Assembly: GCA_029851415.1 (NCBI GenBank)
Contig: CM056744.1
Coordinates: forward strand, 69,868,172-69,932,171
DNA length: 64,000 nucleotides
Source of the DNA: Eretmocerus hayati
Taxonomy: Eukaryota; Arthropoda; Insecta; Hymenoptera; Aphelinidae
Direction: 5' to 3'
The notes beneath the pieces were generated by a model. It had not been told where the DNA came from. It did not search any database and saw nothing but the letters and a program-made list of their open reading frames with translations. Positions 1 through 12,595 of this stretch are shown here, one piece after another (position 1 is the first letter of the stretch; the number at the start of each line of letters is the position of its first letter). The translations under genes and the position numbers were made by a program.

Positions 1-554
1 GCTGATCGGACTTCGGCTGCCGAGACTCCAAGTTGGGATGGACTTGGAAATTTGCGTAGTAGAGCAGAAATCTTGGTTTCATGCCTCGATTCACTAGATA
101 CTTCCTTTATGAATCGCACAACATATACAATCACGCGGCTAAGCTGGGTGAGATCAGATTTATTCTTGATCACATACCATAAAGCAGATTCGTCAGATTG
201 AGGCTGAGCAACAATCATGGACGTGATGCAATGCAAAAATGTCTACTCTTTCTCCAGAGATATAGTGAGGTTTTCCACTATCTTGGGTTCTTCGAGATCT
301 AAGTCATGAGAATTCGGGTATTCATCCTTGAGATCGCGCAATCTCTTAGGGCCATACCACCAAAGCTCATCTGTAAGCAGATCTTTAGCGGCTTTGCCAC
401 GCGATGCGATGTCTGCGGGGTTTCGTGCCGATTCGATGTAATGCCAATATGCATCAGGCAGCGTTGATAAAATATCAGCGCAACGGTTAGCCACAAACAC
501 AGGCCAATTACCGGGTGCTTTGCGAAGGTAACAGAGAACGTTACGACTATCTGA
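1..554 (-). pseudogene. BEL/Pao pol, RNase H to integrase part (broken, runs off the window)
   Basis: Continuation of the BEL/Pao polyprotein in the same frame as the upstream protease-RT part. It begins just after a TGA at 555-557, where family members usually have a Trp, and reads through a typical 'RNPADIASRG' block of the RNase H/integrase linker. A TAG at 243-245 breaks the frame, yet the same frame stays open to base 1. The integrase core, DUF5641 domain and 3' LTR would lie left of the window. Two point stops in an otherwise open frame point to a fairly recent inactivation. Confidence 0.85.
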
Positions 555-3014
555 TCATAAGTGTACAGCGACCTTTTGCAATTTCAATCCATCTATGAAG
601 TGTTTAGCGAGTTTCGTCACAACTTGAGCTGCATTCAGTTCCAGCTTGGGAATGGATAATGTTTTTATCGGGGCAACTTTGGTTTTGGAACCAAGCAAGA
701 TCAAACCCGGTTTTCCGACTATGCGAACATATACGACGCCCGCGTAAGCGATTTTCGAAGCGTCTGCAAATCCGTGTATTTCAATGATACCAGAGGAAGA
801 TTCAGCGTCTATCCACCGTGGTATATTAATCTCAGCTACATCGGCAAGGCATTGATAACAGTTGATCCAATAGTGAGCTTGGTCAGCGGGAATTGCTACA
901 TCCCAGTCCTTGCTGATAAGCCACAAAGATTGATTGAAGATTTTCAAAGTGGCGATGACTGGAGAGATCCATCCGAGAGGGTCGAAAAGTTTTGACGTTT
1001 TTGACAAAATATTACGTCGAGTAATTTTCGTCTCCATAGGTTCCAAAGCTACATTGTAAGAGAATGAATCGGATTTAGGATCCCATACTGAAGCTAGGAC
1101 CGAAAAACCAGTTCCAACTCTCAAATTTGCTGCAGGAGCAATGAGATCGGGATCCAAACCCTTTAATAGGATATCGCTATTAGCCATCCACTCACGTAAG
1201 GGGAAGCCACGTTTGTTTGTGATGGCGAGCGCTTGTTGCTGTTCGAGGAGAGCCTCTTCTATGGTCCGCCCACCAGTGACAACATCGTCCATGTATGTTT
1301 CTTCCAGAAGAATTTCGGCTCCTAGGGGTAATTCTTCCCCTTCGTCCTCAGCTAGTTGATGCAGAGACCGCGTGGCTAGGAAGGTCGATGATGCGTATCC
1401 AAAAAGCACAACGCAAAAGAAGTCGATTTGGAGTTCGTCGGTTTGGTTTTCTCTCCAAACTATGGCTTGAAGATGCTGATCGCATTCAGCAACTTCAATC
1501 TGTAAATACATTTTGGCACAATCAGCCGTGAAAACATATTGATAAAGTCTCCAGCGGCAGGGCAATTGCATGAGATCGGGCAAAAGGTTTGGCCCCACAT
1601 GTGAGAAATCATTCAGCGAATATCCCGTGTTTGTTTTGCTCGAAGCATTGAAAACGCGACGTACTTGAGTGCTAGTGCTGCTTTCTTTCAGCACCGTGTC
1701 ATGGGGCAGAAAATAACATTTCTTCAGATCGACCGGCGCAACGGGACGCATATAACCCGCCGTTTGGTATTTTCGAAAGACTTTGACGTATTCATCTCGA
1801 ACTTCAGGATAACGTTCGAAGCGCTTTTCCAGAGAAAGCATGCGCTTGACAGCGATATCATATGAGTTTCCCCACTCTGTTGGGATCGATGATTTTAAAG
1901 GTAATCTTACGGCAAATCGACCATCCGTTTCACGTGTGTGAGTGTCTCTGTAGAAATTCTCACAGTGATATTTTTCTTCCGTGCAATGCTTGTGGGAGCC
2001 CGGGGGCTCCTCAATTTCCCAAAAACGCCGTACCAACTTCTTCAATTCTGCATCTTCAACAGACACGTGAAGGGATACAGGGGATGAAATAGGAATTGAT
2101 GATGTAGCTCCCGACAGCGTCCAGCCAAGGGAAGTTTTCAGAGCTATTGGAGTTCCAGTTTTGCCAGAACGACGAACTCCTTCTTCAACTATAGCGGCAT
2201 GCTCAGCCACGCCCAAAAGCACATCAATGCTGCCAGCTTGATGATACTCAGGATCAGCGAGAGTGAGATCTCCGATGTGAGTCCACGGTAAAGATTCTCC
2301 TACAAATGGTTGATAATTTGTAATTTTTGGTATTACAAAAGATGATACAGACAATTCATGATTTGATTCAAAATGCGGTTCGACCACAAATCGAACCGTG
2401 CTGCGACAAATAGCGTTCTTCTGTCCGCCCAGTCCAGAGACAGGCATGTGAACACTCGTTCGCTTCAACTTGAGAACAGAGCAAAGTTGTTCCGTGATGA
2501 ACGATGATTGTGATCCAGGATCGTTTAGAGCACGTGCTAGCACAAAGCGCCCGTTTGTGCCATGAACTTGGATGGCAGCGGTGGACAGTAGCACACTCGT
2601 TTCCGGTGTCTTGTTATTCTTTGCTTGCCGCCATGCTGCGGGGGCATGCAGTGATACTGTGTGAGATGCGGATCCAGATGTTGACTGTTGAGCTGCTGAA
2701 GCAGAGCCAGAAACCTTCTGCTGCTCGTTCGACGTTGGGCCCTGAGGTGAAGTAGAATGTATAAGTCTGTGATGTTTGCCATTGCAACACCTACACCGCT
2801 TAACATTTTGACAATCTTGACTTTTATGTCTAGAAGAAAGACAATTGAAACATAGATTTTCCGACATGACGAACGTGCGCCTCTCTGCTGGTGATTTGTT
2901 GTGAAAGTTTTCGCATTTGACGATGTAGTGCTCTCCATTGCAGAGGTAGCAAACATCCGGTCTTTTGTTGGTAGGCTTCTGTTCTTCAGTTCTGGCGACG
3001 TGTGCCGTTGTCCT
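555..3014 (-). pseudogene. BEL/Pao pol: zinc knuckles, aspartic protease, reverse transcriptase
   Basis: Encodes the nucleocapsid tail, protease and RT of a BEL/Pao retrotransposon. Directly after the TAG at 3015-3017 the frame continues with one CCHC knuckle (CYLCNGEHYIVKC) and a Cys/His-rich block (CFNCLSSRHKSQDC and onward). Next comes a DUF1758-type protease with active-site motif ALNDPGSQSSF; DPG replaces the commoner D-S/T-G. The Pao-type RT has its catalytic YMDD at 1284-1295 and is followed by an RNase H start (HGFADASKIAYAG). Gag and pol share one frame, as is usual in BEL, so the stop is a mutation and not a normal ORF end. Confidence 0.92.
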
Positions 3015-4001
3015 CTAGGGTTGGACACTCTGGATCGGTTCAGTCTTGTTATCCGTTGCGGATTTGGTATTGCTCGTACTACTGAAGGTTTTAGCACTTT
3101 CCGATTGCGTAAGAGCCTTGCTCTCCGTTTCCAAGAAGTTTTCCAGCTCATTGAATATGGGTGACCGTTCAGGATCGTCCAAGCCAGCAACATGCTCTTC
3201 CCACTTGCGTTGAATTCCTGGCGTCAACCTGTTAACTGTCAGGAATACCGTGATGTGATCCCAATGCTCGATGGGACTGCGTAAAGCCTTGAGAGCCTGT
3301 AACATGTTATGAGTTGCGGTGCGCACGCGGCACACTTCTTTAGCTGACATATTGGCCATGCCTTTGATGGTCAACAATTTGGACACCAGTTTCGTGATTT
3401 GCAACCGATGATTGTCATGATGATCTTTGAGATCTTTCCAAGCTTTTTCAAAATGCGTACCAGTGTGAGGAACTTCCTCGAGTAGATCAGCTGCTTCGCC
3501 TTCGAGTGGCTGGCGAAGATAATGCATTTCGGCGATGGGTTGCAGGTCGCGCTTGACGACCATTTCTGTGAAGTAGTCTCGAAATTTGGTCCACTCTGAA
3601 GGTTCTCCGGAGAACGTTGGTAGTTTGATCTCCGGTAGTTTGCCGAGCGTTAGAGACGAAGCTTCAGCATCTCCTCCAATATGTGCCGCGAGTGCGCCTA
3701 AAACCGCTTCTTCCCGCTGCAGCTGCAGTGCGTGGTCCTTGTAGAGACCGAGGTTGGTGTAAAAAGACTCTTCCACTTGCGAGAAGACGTCATTGGCGAA
3801 ATAATTGTCTGCAGGATCGATGTCTTCATCGTCCTCCGATATGTTGTGATTTCCCTCGAAAGTCTTCCATAGTTTTTGCAAGGCTTCCATGCAAGCCGAG
3901 CAGGCGCCTCGCGTCATACTCGCGCGTCCCGTTTTCTTAGAATTGATGGAATGATTGGTGATCCTTGTCTGATTCTTCAGCTGTCTCTCTACGGTCGCCA
4001 T
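3015..4001 (-). pseudogene. BEL/Pao gag (DUF1759 family)
   Basis: N-terminal Gag of the same BEL/Pao element. The ATG at 3999-4001 is chosen because it starts the conserved-looking N-terminus and lies next to the likely primer-binding site. Around residue 127 it has the DUF1759 signature LPTFSGEPSEW, followed by the alpha-helical capsid-like region common to insect BEL Gag proteins. The frame ends at a TAG (3015-3017) but continues without shift into the zinc knuckles, so the native product was one Gag-Pol polyprotein. Virus-like particle assembly is its family role. Confidence 0.9.
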
Positions 4002-4003
4002 GT
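3985..4003 (-). other. Candidate BEL primer-binding site / LTR end
   Basis: On the minus strand the sequence reads AACA then TGGCGACCGTAGAGAG. BEL elements often end their LTR in ...CA and follow it with a TGGCGACC-type primer site. Here that would overlap the gag ATG. The right edge of the LTR cannot be set because its 3' partner is outside the window. Confidence 0.4.
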
Positions 4004-4440
4004 TGACTAGAGAGCGTTGCAAAAAGAACGCACAACAGCCACAAGTTGTGTAGTTGTAGACTGGTTTATCTCGTTGACTTATTCGTTTGGAATCTCTATC
4101 CGTCCAAACGAATAATTCAGAAGAATTGGGACTGCTACGGCGTAAGGAGCACTCGACAAAATGATACGAGCACTCCAGACAATGTCGATAGGACTGACTC
4201 AGTTAGAGCATTCCGGAAAATGTCGATGACATTCCGGATTATGTAATTCCGGAAAATTCTGATAACATTCCGGAAAATGTCGTTCCTAAAAATGCTCATA
4301 ACATTCCGGAAAATGTCGTTCCGAAAAGTGGCTATGACATTCCGGAAAATGTCGTTCCGAAAAGTGACTATGACATTCCGGAAAATGTCATGACGGAAAG
4401 TGGCTTATGCGAGCCGGGGCTGTATAAGCCTGTCCAAGAA
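4004..4440 (-). repeat. Probable BEL 5' LTR segment with 36-bp tandem repeats
   Basis: Lies immediately upstream of the BEL gag, where the 5' LTR should be. At 4229-4408 it carries about five copies of a 36-bp unit starting ACATTCCGG (starts at 4229, 4265, 4301, 4337, 4373). Each unit holds the near-palindrome CATTCCGGAAAATG. Tandem repeats in U3 often act as promoter or enhancer arrays. LTR status is inferred from position only. Confidence 0.5.
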
Positions 4441-5567
4441 GCTTGATATGATGAGGTGCAGAGCGCAGCACATGCGCCTGACCTGCCGATATGCTAAGAG
4501 AATGAGTAATGCAATTACTCCCCATAACGCTAATTCGTACATGAGGATGCTGCGAGCAAGCTCATTGTTTACGAATTTCAACAAAGGAATGAACACACCT
4601 TTTATTGGAGCACACTGGTTAGCGCTACTGGCGGCGCAGCTCGATTCGTCGACGAGAGCGCATTTGCATCTGATGATGCCCCTAACATGCAGCAACCTGC
4701 CACACTCGCTGTTGTCGTTGTAGTAGCGCTTTGATTCTGAAACGCGTCGCCACTAACTGCCACTGATGACGACGCTGTGTACGTGATGACGAGCGAGTCC
4801 AAAATGGCCGCTCACCCGTTGTTGATGTCTTGCTTCCCAAATGCGCCGGCGCCAACTGGCACTGACGGCGACGCTGCGATTTACGTGACGGCGAGAGAGC
4901 TCAACATGGCGTTTCAACCACTTCGGCTCTGCCACGAGGTCAACTTTCGCACTGTCGCACTTTTGACCATGATCCGAAATATTCTGTCACTGCACTAGAC
5001 ACATGAGCAATTTTGCTCCCCCATTGTTCCTGACACTCGGGGCAACCGAATTCAGTTCCTTCCTCTACACTGCAATATTTTTCGCGTGGTCGAGGAGACA
5101 GAGCATTCCATTTGCTTGATGGTTGCCCATGCAGTGCAGAGGAGAGGACTTAACAAAATGTCTGTCCCGCACTGCGCGTTTAGCATGAGGCCAAGATGGT
5201 CACGCCACGCCACGATTTGCTCCGAAACGCGAGCACTAGCCCTGCATACCCGTGCGTTCTTCCCGGCCGATGCACCAAATGTTTTGCGTTGATGATGAGG
5301 ATGGTGGTTCAGGGTATTAATTGAAGAGAACGCATCGGGTAAAACTAGGGAGCACTGAAGCTTCATTGCTCTTTTAACACAACTCAAAAAATTGATAAAT
5401 CGGCGATATTCAATGTTCACATGGTGAACAAGGGAGCGAGATGTGTGTCAGCCGGCGTGCGAGACTATACTACTGAACTGGCTGCACGACGTTCACGCAG
5501 CGAGAACGAGAGCGCCACTGGAGTGAGAAAGAGTACTCACCGTGCCGAAAACATAAGCTGACTCCAC
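4441..5567. other. Unassigned segment
   Basis: No recognisable coding sequence. Open frames are short, overlap one another on both strands and have no familiar motif. Part of it could still belong to the BEL LTR. Confidence 0.4.
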
Positions 5568-6000
5568 GCAGTGGAGAACACAGCTTTTTACATGAAAGAA
5601 TGTACTTTCCAATCTCCCGAGGAAATAGCTTTCTGAGGAAAAGAATAAAAGATGATTTCCACGGAATCATCCATATATAATCGAAGTTGTATGAGAAACA
5701 GAACTCCAAAAAGGTTTTTGATAGGTTCTTCGCTCTCCCTTCAGATGCGCTAAGCCACGTCCCTCCATCTGCGGTAACTTTTGAGCTAAAACTATTCGAG
5801 AGTGAGAAAGTTACGAAAATTTTGCAAAAAAATTGGAAACATAATTTTGATTTGTGTACCAAGGTCCGAAGAGGAATTTGTTATCTTTTTTATGGTAACG
5901 AAAGTTCATTTTTCAACCTCTAAAATCGACAAAGTTCAATTAGAGTGAAATCTGAGACCCAACTGTCGACCGTATATCGTCTTCTTGTGGAATCACTCAT
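5568..6000 (+). repeat. Single-arm fragment of the 18.6-kb fold-back family
   Basis: Matches the right arm of the inverted repeat at 18604-19984 almost throughout. Shared landmarks include GGAATCATCCATATATAATCG, the CTTTCAGATGCGC-like block and ATTTTGATTTGTGTACCA. Only one arm is present here, so it is a fragment or solo arm. Visible substitutions suggest it is older than the copy at 18.6 kb. Confidence 0.8.
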
Positions 6001-6629
6001 AGATAACTATGACCGAACCAATACGAAACTCTTCTCTTTCCTATTTATCGTCCTTTCAACGATTATATCATAATTCTTGACTGCATCTGATGTTGAATAT
6101 TTCCTTTGTCAGATATTCGCAATAACCACGATCATTCATAAAAGGAGGGTTTCCTGCACTATAGTCGTTCCAAATTACTCAGATAATATCTGGACCTAAT
6201 TTGGACCTCGGATTTCGAAAGATCGGGTCTTTTCACGTCGGATATGGGTTCTTCGATCATTCTGAATAGTCGATTTTGAAGCAGGAGACGAGAGTGAGCA
6301 ATGAAGGTGATCCACAGTTCTGAGAGAATGGCTGAAAAATCGACTCTAATTCAAAAACCCTCTGCCGATTCTCTGATTCTTGTTGGAAAATGTTCTACCA
6401 ATAACCCTGAAACATACCCCGGAGGCAAAACCCACGTGCACGCAACTCAACCTCTTTTGCCTAAATGACTCACAGTGCTTTGTGGGCTGGCTATACATTT
6501 CAAAACTGAGTATAGCTACCGTACTCTTCTTTACCTCTTTTTTTATATCACATTCCAAGGCAGGTGGACCATCCTTTCTAATCATGCCCAGAAGGTCATC
6601 ATGCATGTCTTTTTGTGCACCAGACAAGG

Positions 6630-6948
6630 TCAGCTTGGCATCTGAGATTGTGATACTCTTGGTTGATTTGCATTCCGTATCGATTGACAATAAAAATGAG
6701 AGGAGCAGATACCTGGTCCTAGGATCACTTCGTATTCAGTCACATCTTTACACAAATAAACCATGTTATTCTTGGGGTATATGCCTTTCCATGTGCACTT
6801 TCCTCCGTAAAAGTGCTCAAGTCTGAATCCCCGTGCATCTGGAATCAGTGATTCTAGTTGGTCCATTGAAATTGCCCAATCGTCTATGTCAGTGGTGACC
6901 ATGTCACCACGCTCTGGTGTCAATACGATTGTGATACTCATTTTGACC
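6630..6948 (-). CDS. Possible exon or protein fragment, unknown
   Basis: An open frame beginning at an ATG for MSITIVLTPERGDM and running about 80 residues to an acidic and aromatic stretch (DVTEYEVILGP), where a splice-donor-like GGTATCT follows. I do not recognise the family. The amino-acid composition looks protein-like, but a second exon cannot be named with confidence, so this could be a fossil of an unnamed mobile element. Confidence 0.25.
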
Positions 6949-7330
6949 CAGAATAAGATCGTATATTTCATAAATCTCTGTACACGTTACACTTTACTCA
7001 TCTTACCTATAATAATGGGAGAGCTATTTTATAGTTGAGAGATGAGGGCTATCAGATTGCTGGCTTCAGCGATTCAAAGTTCAAGAGTCATACCAGCTAT
7101 ACTTGGAAAATAAGCACAAATTGAGCAACAATGCTGGGAGGTGGCCATAACTACTCAAGAAATGTACTTACAAGAAAGTGATTGGCAGTACTAAAAGACT
7201 CACCTGAATGTTATGAGAGATCTGGTGTGGCAGAAAATCAGAGGGCCATCAAGACATGACGAGCCATGTAGAATCCAAACAAACACAATATCCTCACCTC
7301 AACTTTTGTTTGAAGCATCTTTACCTCTAT

Positions 7331-7730
7331 ACTATAACTGAATACCCCACAGCTCACTGTTTCTTCTTATTCAATATTGATTCAGAAGGATTAAACTACC
7401 CTCGACTCTTTTAGATTTCTTGAATCTTGGGATTCTGTGATGAGACGGGGACAATAAGGATCTGCCTACTGCTTAGACGTAAACAATATGTGTCTCTTGC
7501 TGCTGCAAATCCATCTGGATCTATGGACAAATATTACACACAAACGGAGCTCGTCCAGCTGAACCATAGTTTTTATAACATAATTGAATCAACTTCCAAA
7601 CTTTATTTTTCCACCAAAGACAGATTTCCGCACAGAATGCCCGGTATTTTTTCTCGCTGCCCGCACGCGAGCGGGAAACGAAAGTCGCATAATTGCGGGA
7701 CGCGATCCACCTTATCCGCAGATGTAGGCA
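7331..7730 (+). repeat. Dispersed repeat, copy 1
   Basis: Shares a long alignable stretch with 13627-14060, from a CACAGCTCACTGTTTCTTCTT block through TGATGAGA.GGGGAC and CACACAAACG to GGGAAACGAAAGTCGC and ATAATTGCGGGACGCGATC. The 5' part also recurs at 12596-12688. No coding signal; type of element unknown. Confidence 0.75.
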
Positions 7731-8578
7731 CTGAGTGCCCTCACCAATTTACACTAATACATAGCTAGTAGCTGCTCCTCCGGCGGGATAGTAGGGATAG
7801 AAGAGAGAAGGCCAGAGAGCCAGCGATTACCAGTTGCGTTGCCAGCGGCTAGCCATGCGCTAGCTCGCATTCTGTATACCATTGTATAACCTATAACCTA
7901 CAAATAAATACCAGTGAATGTATCGACGGATTAATTAATAACCGTCCTGGTCCAACGCAGTAATTCCCAGATTGGGAAATGGGAGCCGACGTGCCGACAG
8001 GTAAAGTCCAATTTTGGAGTATAAACAGCGGCATCAGGAGCATCCGATGAGTTCAAACCGCTTCGCGGACAGTCTAAAAAAGGCGCATTGACAGCATACT
8101 TCAGATCAAGGTAACTCAGCCTCGCTGTCCACGACACATGGTCTGAATAAACTCGCCGTCCGCATGCAGCACGAAGCAACATAACCTCAACATCGTGCTA
8201 AACCCGGACCAAGCTGCGGGCCTAGACTCGCCGATGCGGCAAGCCCCATGACCAGCTCAGCATACACGCGCCCTAGGCAACTACAAGTAGCAGCATCGTA
8301 ATCATCATCGAGGCATCACCGGCAGCATCATCATCAAACGTGCAAGTACCATAGTACGCATATATATGTCATTCGCTTGTGCCCGTAGGCACGTCGTGGT
8401 GGGGGCCTATGTACGGAAATCGGTTTTCCCGAATTCAATTCAATATGATTGTGAGATGATTATACATTCGTCCAATAATCAGTCCGAGTATTCGTCAATC
8501 AGCTCCAGAGGATGAATAATTCAAGAGCAATTGAATGTATCTTCTGTATACTACACTCTGTATACTACAGGGAGGATT
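7731..8578. other. Unassigned segment
   Basis: No recognised gene or repeat. Short open frames only. A GC-richer patch around 8200-8420 has no identifiable element ends. Confidence 0.4.
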
Positions 8579-8580
8579 TC

Positions 8581-9261
8581 TCACTCGAACTCACTTTCAC
8601 GTGACTTTCTCGCAGCGGATTCTCGAATGATTTCGGATATATCTATATCATACAACATATCATGTTCTAAACGTATGATAGATAAGCTATTGAGGTGATC
8701 TTGATACATAGATGCTCGTGAACGTGTCTTGGTCAATTTAAGTTTCGAGAATGCTCGCGCACACGTACAGTTTGTCGTCATCAGTGTCAGATAAACGTCC
8801 AACAACATGCAAAAATCAGGGTAAACCTTTTTCAATGTGTGCTCGACTATGAATTCATACATTGTGGCTTGCAAACACATTTCTTCTTTTTCTGTATTCT
8901 AACTATTCATGAGATCAATAACAAGGCCTTTGATGAGCGTCTATCCTCTGAGCGATGAGCAGAGCTGGTCAATCACAGGAATGTACGATTTTACTCTGGA
9001 ACCATCGGAATCAGATGGTACAGCTTCGTGACCATGGCCATAATCTTGTGGAACTCATCTGACACTTTGCTTGCGTGCTCACTTTTGACTCCATGCATAA
9101 GCTTCACAGTCTGATATCTTCCGACCTTGGGTCTCATAAAATTGGAACCTATCGCGTAACGACAAGGCAAATGAATGCAAAGAGTCCAATAGCTTGACAG
9201 AGGTATTCAAGTCTGAGTTATAGGCCTGCACTTTCTTACTCGTGGCGTCTGCCCTCTGCAA
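8581..9261 (-). pseudogene. hAT transposase-like (ZMYM1-type) C-terminal fragment
   Basis: Two reading-frame pieces on the minus strand. The upstream piece (9079-9261) carries SLHSFALSLRDRFQFYET, resembling the mid-region of ZMYM1-like hAT proteins. The downstream piece (8581-8880) has the hAT dimerisation block, with TNCTCARAFSKLKLTKTRSR and then DHLNSLSIIRLEHD. Stops and frame breaks separate them, and no zinc-finger or DDE part is visible, so this is a decayed C-terminal remnant. A domesticated gene is unlikely given the breaks. Confidence 0.75.
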
Positions 9262-10080
9262 GATATCATCCCAGAACGTGAGATATATATGGGCGTTTCT
9301 CTGAAACTTTTACACAGGCTGGAATACAGCTATGGATGATGATATAAGAGAACAATCAAATCTATCGGCCCCAATCGGAGTGGAAATATCATCATTCAAG
9401 TCTCAATATGAAATATATTTGGCCTCTGTATGATCAGAAGAAGTTGATTCGTTCTAGCTGACTTAAAGAGAGAAAATGTGGGGAAAATCCTGTGGAAATA
9501 CTTAGTACTCTCGTGCAGTCTTACGGATATTCTGGTGATGCCGCGCTATTTTTCGGGTTGATTCAAGCTGTATTTGGTGGAGGATATATTGAAGAGAAAT
9601 GGCCCCGAAGCGCGATGGTGTGCTACCAATTCAGCCAAAACTGTATGACTTCGACAATTGGGGATGAAAAATCAATCATGTCTCGTTCAACTCAAAGATG
9701 ATTACGCCAAGCTCCTGCCGTGACTCTGAACGCAATTTTTGGGATGCGTATCTAAAATGAATGCAATTGCGAATATTCTGCGACAAAACTCATGTTGGTG
9801 CGATATTTCTGTCTAGAATACGACCGTTCTGAAGTGAGATAGAAAAAACGTGACTCACGAAAAAAATTCAGTTTTTTTTCATCCCACATTGGCGGATCGA
9901 GCTCCATGTTGATGAAACCAATTGTGATCGGATACCCTGACCTTACGAAGCTGCAAAAAGCCCAAGGCATTCGTTGAAATTGTCAATTTTGCCAAATAAT
10001 TGCTTAGGAAATTCTGGAAAATCGGCGAAAAACTACTTTTGGTTCGACTCATTAACGTGATTTTGGCGATGCCACTCACT
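9262..10080. other. Unassigned segment
   Basis: AT-rich, with no recognised motif on either strand and only short, isolated open frames. It ends where the long inverted repeat begins. Confidence 0.4.
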
Positions 10081-11873
10081 CTATGATGGATTCCACGCCA
10101 AAGCGACCTCTGGAAAGGGGTCATCTCTCAGAATCTTTTTTAACCTTTTGTATTCAATTCTATGGCCCAAAATAGGAACTTTGAACCGCCTATGAGGTCC
10201 AAAAGAAATTTCTCCTCTCCATTGCACGCACATCCGTAAACAGACCGAAAATTTATCGTGTGAAAATCGATGCTCTTTTATTCACGAAAATGGGTATATT
10301 TCGAGTTCTTGAATAGCTATTGATTTGCGGGTTGCGGCATCTGAAAGGACATTGAAGAGCCTATCGAAAACGTTGTCGAAAATTCCTCCTCTGTGATTTG
10401 GAGGCCTCCTGGAGGCAAAAGAGTGTTTTTCACTAAAATGTTAATTTCTCAAAAAGCCATTGTTTTTATTTTTTGAAAATCATATATTTGACGTGAAATT
10501 TTGTGTTCTTCCGAAAAAATGGGTTTCAGAAAAGTTTGGGGCGATCCAAGTGACTTATGAGCCATTTTTTGAAAATTTGATTTTTTCGGTTTCAGAAAAA
10601 GGCGATTCTTTGCGCATGCGCACAAATGTAGACTTTCGGCGCCATGTTCAATGGAAAGCTGACAAAATTTCCTATAAAATGACTACCCGCAAATTTGAAA
10701 TTCATGCACAGAAACGGGATATGCAACGATCAATTATAACGAATCAAAATCACATGAAAATTCAGCCCATTGGCGCCTTCGTGGCACCTGCTGAGATGAC
10801 ACATTCACGAGATCTTCTCGGGACTCAATTTCGAGTATGAAATCGACCTGAAAAAAATTCGGACCACATGGTTTCGACGTAAAATTGTATGAACTTTCGA
10901 AATATGCGATGAAAACCCCCGTTTGAGGCGAACCCGAGGTGCTACATTAAATTTTTTGCCAGAAAATACGAAATTTCACATTGAAAATCGCAAAAAATTG
11001 AATGTAGCACCTCGGGTTTGCCTCAAACGGGGTTTTTTATCGCATATTTTGAAAGTTCATACAATTTTACGTTGAAACCATGTGGTCCGAATTTTTTTCA
11101 GGTCGATTTCGTACTCGAATTTGAGTCCCGAGAAGATCACGTGAATGTGTCATCTCCGCAGGTGCCACAAAGGCGCCAATGGGCTGAATTTTCATGTGAT
11201 TTTGATTCGATATAACTAATCATTGCAGATCCCATTTCAGTGCACGAATTCCAACTTTGCGGGTAGTCATTTTATAGGAAATTTTGTCAGCTTTTCATTA
11301 AACATGGGGCCGAAAGTCTACATTTGTGCGCATGCGCAGAAAATCGCCTTTTTCTGAATTCGAAAAAATCGAATTTTCAAAAAATGGCTCATAAGTCACT
11401 TGGATCGCCCCAAATTTCTTTGAAACCCATTTGTTTCGAAAGAACGCAAAATTTCACGTCAAATATATGATTTTCGAAAAATAAAAAAAAAATGGCTTTC
11501 TGAGAAATTAACATTTTGGTGAAAAACACTCTTTTGCCTCCAGGAGGCCTCCAAATCACAGAGGAGGAATCTTCGACAACGTTTTCGATAGGTTTTTTGA
11601 TGCCCTTTCAGATGCCGCAACCCGCAAATCGATAGCTATTCAAAAACTCGGAATATTTCCATTTTCGTGAATAAAAGAGCATCGATCCTTACACGATAAA
11701 TTTTCGGTCTGTTTACGGATGTGCGTGCAATGGAGAGGAGAAATTTTCTTTGGACCTCATAGGCGGTTCAAAGTTCCTTTTTTGGGCCATAGAATCGAAT
11801 GAAAAAGGTTAAAAAAGGATCTGAGAGATGACCCCTTCCCGTAGGTCGCTTTGGCGTAGAATTCATCCTATAT
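10081..11873. repeat. Long fold-back element, family A (about 880-bp arms)
   Basis: An inverted repeat with arms at 10081-10958 and 10991-11873 around a 32-bp loop. Matched landmarks include CGCCAAAGCGACCT at the outer ends, the GGAGGCCTCCTGGAGGC block, TGCGCATGCGCA, and CTACATTAAATTTTTTG at the inner ends. The arms differ by scattered substitutions. A 126-codon open frame (10460-10840) lies inside an arm but shows no known domain. No target duplication or transposase was found. A transcript through it would fold into a long hairpin. Confidence 0.9.
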
Positions 11874-12595
11874 GAGTTTCAATAGTGGATTTGTAACTTT
11901 CAATACTACACAAATATGTAAGCAAAAGGTCCCAGGTGTGCGTTGAGCGGTTTCCATTTTTCGTTTTTCAACGATTTTCAGCAAAGTGCAAAAGTTCCAG
12001 AGAAACGCTCATATCCCCGTTTCAAGCTAACACAAGGTTTTGAGTAGAGATGCAGCCTCGTAGGAACCTCCAGATAATTTTGCTAGAGCATTTTTTATCC
12101 TGTGTGAGCTTGTTTAATGGATCTCACGGCTCCTGCTCGAGACCCCTACCTCGTCGTATCAACTCACTTGGGAGCAAGGGCACGATCAGTTGTAGCCAAT
12201 ACGATCATATTCAATCCTTCATCGAGAACTTTGTAACGATCTGCCGGGACGAAGAAGACATACAATTCTTCTGCAAAATCAAGAAATTTTTTTGATTCAG
12301 TACAAGATTTCATTGTACCAGTATCAAAATCTGTGCCTCAGTTCCAATTCCAATCATGTTGATCTGCTTCTCTCACACTTCCACCGTCATGTTACTAGAT
12401 TTGTTTTTGTAGAGCTGGTGAATATGTCCACTGGGATCTGAAACTATTATGCTCGATAAAGACTTAGCATTCACATGAATGGCGTTCGTATACATCGAAA
12501 ATGGAAATCTTGTACCTTGCACCACAATGAGATGAGAAGACCATCTAAGTACCATGAGCTCTGGAGAACCAAAACAATAAATAAACAATAAAATT
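11874..12595. other. Unassigned segment with an unknown open frame
   Basis: Nothing recognisable except an 88-codon minus-strand frame at 12373-12639 that contains FGSPELMVLRWSSHLIVVQG. I cannot assign it. It may be a remnant of an anonymous element, since the adjoining sequence recurs elsewhere in the window. Confidence 0.3.

Noticed and set aside
10460..10840. 126-codon protein gene in the fold-back arm
   Set aside because: It lies wholly within an inverted-repeat arm and has no recognised motif. The matching arm has indels, and I see no preserved counterpart frame.
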